This document shows positions 57,884-64,000 of a stretch of DNA of 64,000 bases, one piece after another. Source of the stretch: Streptomyces sp. ATexAB-D23. GTDB lineage: Bacteria; Actinomycetota; Actinomycetes; Streptomycetales; Streptomycetaceae. The first letter of the stretch is position 1. Each line of letters starts with the position of its first letter. The notes beneath the pieces were generated by a model that was not told the origin of the DNA, ran no database searches, and worked only from the letters and a program-made list of their open reading frames with translations. The stretch is taken from NCBI RefSeq assembly GCF_000373645.1, contig NZ_KB892013.1, forward strand, positions 124,001 to 188,000, given 5' to 3'. The position numbers were made by a program, and so were the translations under genes.

Positions 57884-59092
57884 ATGATCACGCCCACGGT
57901 GTCCCCACCCGCCCCGCTCATCTCGCTGACCTGGACCGACCACGCCACCGGCCATCAGGGGCACCTCGTCGTCGACCGGCTGGTGCGCGGGGTCTCCAGC
58001 GGCGGGCTGCGGATGCGGCCGGGCTGCACGCTGGAAGAGGTGGCGGGGCTGGCCCGGGGCATGACGATGAAGGAAGCCCTGCACTTCGACGCGGACCAAA
58101 CCGGGGCCCGCTACATCCCGCTGGGCGGTGCCAAGGGCGGCATCGACTGCGACCCCAGGGACCCGGCCGCCTACGGCGTCCTGGTCCGCTATCTGCGGGC
58201 GATGCGCCCGTACATCGAGAGCATCTGGACCACCGGCGAGGACCTGGGCCTCAGCCAGGACCTGGTGGACCGCGCGGCGGCGGAGGCGGGCCTCGTCTCC
58301 ACCGTCCAGGCCGTCTATCCGCTGCTGGAGGACGAGGCCGGGGCCCGCCGCCGCCTGGCCGACGCCTTCGCCGTCGAGGTGGACGGCATCGGACTGGACG
58401 AACTGGCCGGCGGCTGCGGGGTCGCCGAGGCGGCGCTCGCCGCGCTGGACCGCGACGGTGTCGCGCACGGCGACGCCAGGGTGGCGCTCCAGGGCCTGGG
58501 GACGATGGGCGGGGCGAGCGCCCGGTTCCTGTCCCGGGCCGGGCTCAGGGTGGTCGCGGTCGCCGACATCAAGGGCACGATCGCGAACCCGGCCGGGCTC
58601 GACGTCGAGGCGCTGCTCGCCGCCCGGGACGCGCACGGCACGGTGGACCGGGGGGTACTGCGCCCCGGCGACCGCGAGCTGCCCGCCGATGCCTGGCTCG
58701 TCCAGGACGCGGAGGTGCTGGTGCCCGCCGCCGTCTCCTACGCCGTGGACGCCGCGAACCAGGCCGGGATCACGGCCCGCTGGGTGGTCGAGGCCGCCAA
58801 TATGCCGGTGCTGCCCGAGGCCGAGGCGCTGCTCACCCGGCGCGGGATCACCGTGCTGCCCGACGTGGTCGCCAACTCCGGTACCAACGCCTGGTGGTGG
58901 TGGACCCTGTTCGGCGACATCGGCGCCGACGCGGACGAGGCGTTCGCCCACATCCGGCGCTCGATGCGGGCCCTGGTCGGCCTGGTCCTGGCCCGTGCGG
59001 AGGCGGACGGCTGCACGCCCAGGGCGGCGGCGCACGCGGTGGCCGCCGACCGGCTGCCGGTGATGGCCGAGCGCTTCGGCTGGTACCGCTGA
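57884..59092 (+). CDS. Glu/Leu/Phe/Val-type amino-acid dehydrogenase
   Basis: The 402-residue NAD-dependent enzyme oxidatively deaminates an amino acid to its keto acid. Motifs are the catalytic-lysine region MTMKEALHFDADQTGARYIPLGGAKGGID (parts: MTMKEAL, PLGGAKGGI), the Rossmann ALQGLGTMGGASARFL, and ANMPVLPEAEALL with VVANSGTNAWWWW. GAGGAG precedes ATG 57884. The Trp run and the relaxed residues leave the substrate (glutamate, valine, leucine) open. It forms a unit with the downstream TetR. Confidence 0.9.
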   Translation: MITPTVSPPAPLISLTWTDHATGHQGHLVVDRLVRGVSSGGLRMRPGCTLEEVAGLARGMTMKEALHFDADQTGARYIPLGGAKGGIDCDPRDPAAYGVLVRYLRAMRPYIESIWTTGEDLGLSQDLVDRAAAEAGLVSTVQAVYPLLEDEAGARRRLADAFAVEVDGIGLDELAGGCGVAEAALAALDRDGVAHGDARVALQGLGTMGGASARFLSRAGLRVVAVADIKGTIANPAGLDVEALLAARDAHGTVDRGVLRPGDRELPADAWLVQDAEVLVPAAVSYAVDAANQAGITARWVVEAANMPVLPEAEALLTRRGITVLPDVVANSGTNAWWWWTLFGDIGADADEAFAHIRRSMRALVGLVLARAEADGCTPRAAAHAVAADRLPVMAERFGWYR

Positions 59093-59161
59093 CCGCTCGG
59101 GCAGGCCCACGACCCGCCCCGTGTATCCGGCGCCCGGACGGGCATTGGTTAGGGTGACGCC

Positions 59162-59773
59162 GTGGCAAGAGTGCGGTTGGGTGTGGCGGAGCGGCGCGAG
59201 GAACTGCTGCGCGCTGCCGTCGAGCAGATCGAGGTGCGGGGCGTCGCCGCCGTGCGCATCGCCGATGTGGCGTCCGTGCTCGGCGTGAGCAACGCGCTTG
59301 TGCTCTATCACTTCTCCACCAAGGAGAAGCTGGTCGCGGCCGCCTTCGCGCATGCCGCCGAGATCGACCTCGCCCATCTGCGCAAGCTGTTGAGCCGCCG
59401 CACGACCGCCGTACGCAGGCTGCGCGCCGCCGTCCGCTGGTACGCGCCGACGGGCCAGGCCAAGGGCTGGCGGCTGTGGATCGAGGGCTGGGCGGCCTCC
59501 CTCCGCGATCCGGCGCTGCGCAATGTGGCCGGCGATCTCGACCAGCAGTGGAAGGCGGAGCTGGCCGAGGTCATCGAGGAGGGCGCGGCGGCGGGCGAGT
59601 TCCTCTGCGACGACCCGATGTCCGTGGCCTGGCGGCTCACCGCCCTGCTGGACGGGCTCGCGGTGCAGATGGCGTCGTACGCGGGTCCGCTGTCCCGGGC
59701 CACGATGCTGGAGTGGACCGAGCAGGCGCTCGCCCGTGAACTGGGCATCGATCACGATGCCCTGACCGCCTGA
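59162..59773 (+). CDS. TetR-family regulator (BetI-like)
   Basis: The 203-residue repressor has an N-terminal HTH (RREELLRAAVEQIEVRG; IADVASVLGVSNALVLYHFSTKEKL) and a C-terminal domain typical of BetI-like TetRs (RLWIEGWAASLRDPALR). GTG 59162 follows AGGGTGA. It lies 69 nt after the dehydrogenase gene and probably controls the promoter at 57785-57830. Confidence 0.9.
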   Translation: MARVRLGVAERREELLRAAVEQIEVRGVAAVRIADVASVLGVSNALVLYHFSTKEKLVAAAFAHAAEIDLAHLRKLLSRRTTAVRRLRAAVRWYAPTGQAKGWRLWIEGWAASLRDPALRNVAGDLDQQWKAELAEVIEEGAAAGEFLCDDPMSVAWRLTALLDGLAVQMASYAGPLSRATMLEWTEQALARELGIDHDALTA

Positions 59774-59825
59774 CGGCCCACGCCCCTCGGTGGGGCACGG
59801 CCGGGCTCTCCCCTTTCCGGCGCGG

Positions 59826-60827
59826 TCAGGTCTGCCGCAGCGGAGCGTAGGTCTCACCGCTCAGTCCGAAGGTCCAGGCGACGCCCGCCCTGGCGGTCCT
59901 GGTCGTGGGCGGCACCCGCAGCCAGTACGTGCGGTGGGTGCCGTCCGGTTCGGGTGTCGAGTTGACCACCTCCACCATGACGACGTCCTCGTCACCGGCG
60001 AGCGCGATCCGCCAGAGGATGCCCGTCTCGTCCCGGTGGACCGGTTCGGCGCCCGACTCGGTGAGGTAGCGGTCGTAGCCGTAGTACTCCAGCATCACGC
60101 GGCGCAGCTCCGCGTTCTCCTCGGTGCGGATGCGCCGGGGCGTCAGCGCGGCCAGTTCGTCGAGGAAGGCCGGCGGGACCGGCATGCCGCGCCAGGCGTA
60201 CAGGGCGAAGCCGTCGGGGTAGGAGAGCGCCGGTCCGTCGCCCCGGTCCAGCCGGCCCGCCTCGTCGCGTCGCAGCACCTGGGGGCGCTCGCTGATCACG
60301 GCGACACGCTCGTAGGGCCACCACCAGCCGGCGTTGCGGGCCACCGCCGCCAGCCCGTCGAGCCGGTCCCCCCGGCCGTCGAACGCGGCGAGCCAGGCCG
60401 CGTCATGCTGCCCGAGCACCGCGTCGAGCAGGAGGAGCCGCACCCGGGACTCCGCGTCCGGGTCCCCGCCGAGGTCGGCCACCACCCCCGCCCGTATCCG
60501 CTCGGCGAGCCCGGCCGTGGTCTCCCAGAGCTGGGCGCCGGTGGCGGACCAGAGGGCGGACCAGCCGGCCGGGCCCAGCGCGTCGTACACCCGGCGCCGC
60601 TCCTCCGCCCAGGGACGGGTCCTTACCTCGTCGCGGACGGAGCGGCCCGCGTCCGCCAGCCCCGCCACGGCCTCGACGGCCGCCCTGGGCGAATCGGCCC
60701 AGACGATTTCCTCCGGCCCGGCGAGGCCCGCCGCCCGGTAGGCGAGCCGCACCCCGTCCTCGGCCGCCGCCCGGTCCGCCGCACCGGTCGCCGCCGCCAC
60801 GGCCCGCCAAGAGTCCACGTACTGCAT
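59826..60827 (-). CDS. DUF6745-like protein of unknown function
   Basis: The 333-residue protein has no signal or membrane segment. Recognisable text includes PEEIVWADSPRAAVEAVAGL, NAGWWWPYERVAVISERP, GDGPALSYPDGFALYAWRGMPVP and RTEENAELRRVMLEYYGYDRYL. These resemble DUF6745 proteins that sit beside leucine-rich STM4015-type genes. ATG 60827 has GGGGA 6 nt upstream. It is read opposite to the STM4015/4014 genes but may be part of the same system. Confidence 0.7.
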   Translation of the reverse strand: MQYVDSWRAVAAATGAADRAAAEDGVRLAYRAAGLAGPEEIVWADSPRAAVEAVAGLADAGRSVRDEVRTRPWAEERRRVYDALGPAGWSALWSATGAQLWETTAGLAERIRAGVVADLGGDPDAESRVRLLLLDAVLGQHDAAWLAAFDGRGDRLDGLAAVARNAGWWWPYERVAVISERPQVLRRDEAGRLDRGDGPALSYPDGFALYAWRGMPVPPAFLDELAALTPRRIRTEENAELRRVMLEYYGYDRYLTESGAEPVHRDETGILWRIALAGDEDVVMVEVVNSTPEPDGTHRTYWLRVPPTTRTARAGVAWTFGLSGETYAPLRQT

Positions 60828-60919
60828 CGGTTTCCCCGTCCCCTGTTCCGCTCTGTTCCCGGCCCGGTCCTCCCGGGGCCGGCCTTCGGGTCCTGCTGCC
60901 GTGCCCGTCCCGCCGTCGC

Positions 60920-61246
60920 TCAGTCCGCGACGATGCGGACCGCCCCCGGCGCGTACTCCCGCTGGCGCACCACGCGGAACCAGCCCTGGGGCAACGGGAT
61001 CGTGGCGTGCTCCTCGTGCACCACGCGTCCGCCTTCGGGGAGGTGGAGCAGCATCGGGCCGAAGACCCCGCCCTCCCGGATCAGCCGTCCGGGGCCGGGC
61101 ACGGCGTGCGCGTGTCCGGTCACCTCGCCGAGCGCGAGCACCAGACGGCCCCACGCGTCGCGCAGTTCGCCCGGCGCCTCCAGGAGGTGCGCGGGCACCG
61201 CCGACTCCTCCAGAGCCATGATCAGTACGTCGCCCTGCCGGTACAC
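60920..61246 (-). CDS. Small conserved protein of unknown function
   Basis: The 108-residue protein begins MYRQGDVLI and has GEVTGHAHAV and EHATIPLPQGWFRVVRQREY, a beta-rich pattern also seen in phage and genomic-island proteins. GTG 61246 has GGGGAGAGG just upstream. It lies 92 nt ahead of the DUF6745-like gene on the same strand and may be its partner. Function is unknown. Confidence 0.7.
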   Translation of the reverse strand: MYRQGDVLIMALEESAVPAHLLEAPGELRDAWGRLVLALGEVTGHAHAVPGPGRLIREGGVFGPMLLHLPEGGRVVHEEHATIPLPQGWFRVVRQREYAPGAVRIVAD

Positions 61247-61422
61247 AGACCTCTCCCCTCCGCGGCGGCACCCGCTGTGCCGGCCACATCGAAAACGCTA
61301 CGGCGGGGGTCTGACAATCGGCCGCCGAGCCGTCACGGGCGGGGCCGGTCGCCCTGCTGTCAGTGGGGCTTGATAGACCTTGCGGACATCACATCCGTCG
61401 CCGTCATCAGGAGCTCAGGGCC

Positions 61423-62370
61423 ATGTCCGTGGACCACCTGCACGCGTTGCTGGGCCTTCCGGCCGTCGATTTCCAGTCCGGCTCGGACGGCGGCCCCCGG
61501 CCCGCGGCCGACGCCGCCGCCTGGCGGGTCTCGATCGACGCGTACGAGGACGAGGGGACGTGGGAGGAGGAGTTCGACGCCTTCCTGGCGGAGGTCGATC
61601 CGGCCGGCGTCCGCGCCCTGATCATCGGGCAGTGGGGCGAGTCGTACGAGGAGACGTCGTCGTACCCCATCGGTCTCGTCATCGCCGCGGCCGACCGGCT
61701 GACCTCTCTGGAGGCGGTGTTCGTCGGGGATCTGACGATGGAGGAGGCCGAGATCTCCTGGATCGAGCAGAGCGACGTCACGGAGCTGCTCGGCGCCTTC
61801 CCCGCGCTGGTGGAGCTGGGCGTGCGCGGCGGGTCCGAGCTGGTCTTCCCGGCCACGCGGCACGAGCGTCTGAAGGCGCTCACCATCGAGACGGGCGGAC
61901 TGCCGCGCGAGGTGGTGCGCGGTGTCGTGGACAGCGAACTGCCGTCGCTGGAGCGGCTGGACCTGTGGCTCGGTGTCTCGGCCTACGGCGGCGACGCCCA
62001 TGTGGCGGACCTGGCGCCGCTGCTGTCCGGTACGCGTTTCCCCGCCCTGCACCACCTCGGCCTGCGCAACAGCGAGATCCAGAACGAGATCGCCGCGGCC
62101 CTCGCCCCGGCCCCGCTCGTCGCCCGGCTGCGCACCCTGGACCTGTCCTGCGGCACGCTCGGCGACGAGGGCGCGGCCGCCCTTCTGGAGGGGCAGCCGC
62201 TGACCCACCTCGACGTCCTCGATCTGCACCACCACTTCCTCACCGAGCCGATGGAGCGGCGGGTCGCCCAGGCGCTGGAGCCGCACGGGGTGCGGGTGGA
62301 CCTCTCGGAGCGCTGCGAGCCGTGGGACGGCCGGGGCGCCGCGGGCCGCTACGTCACGGTCGCGGAGTGA
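61423..62370 (+). CDS. STM4015-family leucine-rich repeat protein (copy 1)
   Basis: The 315-residue acidic, leucine-rich protein has repeated L-x-x-L-x-L units (FPALVELGVRGG, LPSLERLDLWLG, FPALHHLGLRNSEIQNEI, TLDLSCGTLGDEGAAALL) and ends in ELLDLHHHF-type text (VLDLHHHFL). It has no signal peptide. This matches STM4015-type proteins, which are encoded with STM4014 ATP-grasp and STM4011-4013 genes in clusters of unknown function. ATG 61423 has AGGAG nearby. A second copy follows after 7 nt. Confidence 0.85.
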   Translation: MSVDHLHALLGLPAVDFQSGSDGGPRPAADAAAWRVSIDAYEDEGTWEEEFDAFLAEVDPAGVRALIIGQWGESYEETSSYPIGLVIAAADRLTSLEAVFVGDLTMEEAEISWIEQSDVTELLGAFPALVELGVRGGSELVFPATRHERLKALTIETGGLPREVVRGVVDSELPSLERLDLWLGVSAYGGDAHVADLAPLLSGTRFPALHHLGLRNSEIQNEIAAALAPAPLVARLRTLDLSCGTLGDEGAAALLEGQPLTHLDVLDLHHHFLTEPMERRVAQALEPHGVRVDLSERCEPWDGRGAAGRYVTVAE

Positions 62371-62377
62371 TGACGCG

Positions 62378-63349
62378 ATGACCGGGATCGATCACCCCTG
62401 CTCCTTCCACGGCCTGCCCGTGTTCACCCTTCCGGTACCGGGTGACGACGGCGGGCTGCCGGACACGCTGCCCGGGGCGGACTCCATGGCCTGGCGGCTG
62501 GACTGTGCCTGGGACGGGCCGGAGTTCCCCGTGCTCTGGCAGCACTTCCTGGACACGGTCGACCCGGCGGCGGTCCGGGCCCTGCTCATCGGGCCCTGGT
62601 GGTCGGAGGAATACAGCCCCCTGAGTCCCGTGGTGGAGCTGATCGCCGCGGACGCCGGCCGTTTCCCGGCGCTGCGCGGCCTGTTCCTCGCCGATGTCGT
62701 GGGCGAGGAGTGCGAGGTGTCCTGGCTCCAGATGTGTGACATCACCCCGGTGATCGAGGCGTTCCCCCGCCTGGAGGAGCTGGTGGTGCGCGGCGGTGGC
62801 AGTGGGCTGAACGAAGAGACCCTGGAGCTTCAGCCGGTGCGGCACGAGGCGCTGCGGTCCCTGCGCTTCGAGTCCGGCGGCCTGCCCGGCCAGGTCGTGC
62901 GCGCGGTCGGCTCCTGCGAACTGCCCGCGCTGGAACGGCTGGAGCTGTGGTTCGGCTCCCAGTGGTACGCGGGGGACGCCACGGTGGCGGATCTGGCCCC
63001 GCTGCTTACCGGCGGTGCCTTTCCGCGGCTTCGCCATCTCGGGTTGCAGAACAGCGAGATCCAGGACGAGATCGCCGCGGCGGTCGCCTCCGCTCCGGTC
63101 GTCGCGCAACTGGAGTTCCTGGCGCTCTCGATGGGCACCCTCAGCGACACGGGCGCCCTGGCCCTGCTCGACGGCCAGCCGCTCACCCATCTGTCCGGCC
63201 TCGACCTGCACCACCACTACCTCACCGACCCGGTGAGGGCGCGCTTCCAGGAGCTGTGCGACCGCGAGGGCGTCCACGTCGACCTCGCGGAGGCGGACTA
63301 CTGGGACCCCGATGACGACGAGCCCCGCTATGTCGCGGTCAGCGAGTAG
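62378..63349 (+). CDS. STM4015-family leucine-rich repeat protein (copy 2)
   Basis: The 323-residue paralog of the previous gene keeps the same text (FPRLEELVVRGGG, LPALERLELWFGS, FPRLRHLGLQNSEIQDEIAA, LDLHHHYLTDP) and adds an acidic C-terminus (WDPDDDEPRYVAVSE). ATG 62378 lies 7 nt after copy 1; the ribosome site is weak, so coupling is likely. Its 3' end overlaps the ATP-grasp gene. Tandem copies may form a scaffold or recognise a peptide. Confidence 0.85.
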   Translation: MTGIDHPCSFHGLPVFTLPVPGDDGGLPDTLPGADSMAWRLDCAWDGPEFPVLWQHFLDTVDPAAVRALLIGPWWSEEYSPLSPVVELIAADAGRFPALRGLFLADVVGEECEVSWLQMCDITPVIEAFPRLEELVVRGGGSGLNEETLELQPVRHEALRSLRFESGGLPGQVVRAVGSCELPALERLELWFGSQWYAGDATVADLAPLLTGGAFPRLRHLGLQNSEIQDEIAAAVASAPVVAQLEFLALSMGTLSDTGALALLDGQPLTHLSGLDLHHHYLTDPVRARFQELCDREGVHVDLAEADYWDPDDDEPRYVAVSE

Positions 63350-64000
63350 CGGGCCGCCGCGTCTCGCGGTCGTCGGCAATCCGGGCAGCCGTCGGGTGTC
63401 CCTCTTCCAGGACGCGGTGGCGGCCGCCGGCCTGCCCGCGGCGCGCACGGTCTCCTGGCTCGACGTGCTGGACGGCGGTGCGCGCTTCCTGCCCGGGGAG
63501 ACCGTGCGGATCGAGTCGCCCGGCGAGGACGCGGAGGTGGACCGGCTGCTGCGGGACGCCGACGACCCGACGAGGGTGGAGGGTTCGGCGCTCTGGTACG
63601 CCAGGTTCACCGCCGCGGTACGTGAGGTGGCGCGGGCCGCTGCCGAGGCCGGGGCCGGGCTGCTGGACGGCCCGGCCGACATCGCGGTGCTGTTCGACAA
63701 GCGGCTGTGCCACGGCGTGCTGGACTCGGCGGGGGTGCCCGTCCCCGCGTCGCCGACGTCCGGCCGGGCCGCGCCCCCGGTGCGGGACTGGGACGACGTG
63801 CGTGCGCTGATGGCCGGGCACCGCATGCCGCGGGTGTTCGTGAAGCCGGCGCACGGGTCGTCCGCGTCCGGCGTGCTCGCGGTGGAGACGGCTGGCGGCG
63901 GCCGGGTCCGGGCGGCCACCTCCGTCGAGCGGGACCCCGCCGGCCGCCTCTACAACTCGCTGCGGGTGCGCCGGTGCACGACGGAGCGCGAGGTGGCGGC
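63312..64000 (+). CDS. STM4014-family ATP-grasp protein, 3' end cut by window edge
   Basis: The N-terminal 229 residues are visible. It begins with a Rossmann-like LAVVGNPGSRRVSLFQDA and then shows ATP-grasp features: DIAVLFDKRLCHGVLDSAGVPVP and FVKPAHGSSASGVLA, with the Lys of FVKP and the Gly-rich loop. ATG 63312 overlaps the previous gene by 38 nt; ATG 63330 is equally possible. Such enzymes join a carboxylate to an amine or thiol and may modify a peptide in this cluster. The remainder and further STM4011-4013-type genes would lie to the right. Confidence 0.82.
   Translation, partial: MTTSPAMSRSASSGPPRLAVVGNPGSRRVSLFQDAVAAAGLPAARTVSWLDVLDGGARFLPGETVRIESPGEDAEVDRLLRDADDPTRVEGSALWYARFTAAVREVARAAAEAGAGLLDGPADIAVLFDKRLCHGVLDSAGVPVPASPTSGRAAPPVRDWDDVRALMAGHRMPRVFVKPAHGSSASGVLAVETAGGGRVRAATSVERDPAGRLYNSLRVRRCTTEREVA

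Overview
This window looks like a chromosomal segment of a Streptomyces (or close relative). The DNA is very GC-rich, GTG starts and 4-nt stop/start overlaps (ATGA, GTGA) are common, Tat signals and HutC/LacI/TetR regulators abound, and a conservon operon (cvnA-D type) is present. About 58 protein genes and one tRNA-Pro can be supported. No CRISPR array, rRNA, integrase, transposase or prophage was seen.

Layout. (1) 1-5757: a sugar-uptake locus made of a GH2 glycosidase (cut by the left edge), two CUT1 permeases, a Tat lipoprotein binding protein and a divergent LacI regulator. (2) 5892-28762: the most interesting block, a putative phytate and inositol-phosphate utilisation island. A secreted beta-propeller phytase (23530-24837) is followed by a Pit-type phosphate transporter and a DUF47/PhoU-like protein. 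Divergently, a long translationally coupled operon (23234 down to 13306) encodes a ferric/phosphosugar-type ABC importer (lipoprotein, fused double permease, ATPase), three HAD phosphatases, two inositol-monophosphatase-family enzymes, a metallo-beta-lactamase-fold hydrolase and an MgtC-like membrane protein. Next comes an iol operon (13105 down to 5892: iolE, iolC, an iol-type aldolase, iolB, iolD, mmsA/iolA). A GntR/HutC regulator and a divergent inositol 2-dehydrogenase (iolG) sit at 26826-28762. A palindrome of the form WTGTC-NN-(G)ACAW occurs in every promoter region of this block, which suggests one regulon. The inferred flow is: extracellular phytate is partly dephosphorylated; phosphate enters through Pit; lower inositol phosphates enter through the ABC importer; intracellular phosphatases release inositol; iol enzymes take it to central metabolism. 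No conventional inositol permease is seen, which fits import of the phosphorylated form.

(3) 28860-32523: tRNA-Pro(GGG), a split transketolase pair behind a MerR-like promoter dyad, and an epimerase/TetR divergent pair. (4) 32599-48494: a polysaccharide/glycoprotein utilisation locus with a beta-helix secreted protein, M1 and M60-like metallopeptidases, a CUT1 importer, a D-2-hydroxyacid dehydrogenase, a LacI regulator, a PL8 lyase and a DUF2264 protein. (5) 48513-52496: a conservon (sensor kinase-like, roadblock, DUF742, GTPase) plus a fifth, GAF-domain gene. (6) 52831-59773: ordinary accessory genes (esterase, C39-like peptidase, ArsR-type regulator, MBL hydrolase, PPOX flavoprotein, Glu/Leu/Val-type dehydrogenase with its TetR). 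(7) 59826-64000: a DUF6745-like gene, a small partner, two tandem STM4015-type leucine-rich proteins and the start of an STM4014-type ATP-grasp protein cut by the right edge.

All family names come from motifs read by eye. Nothing was searched against a database, and substrate assignments are inference.
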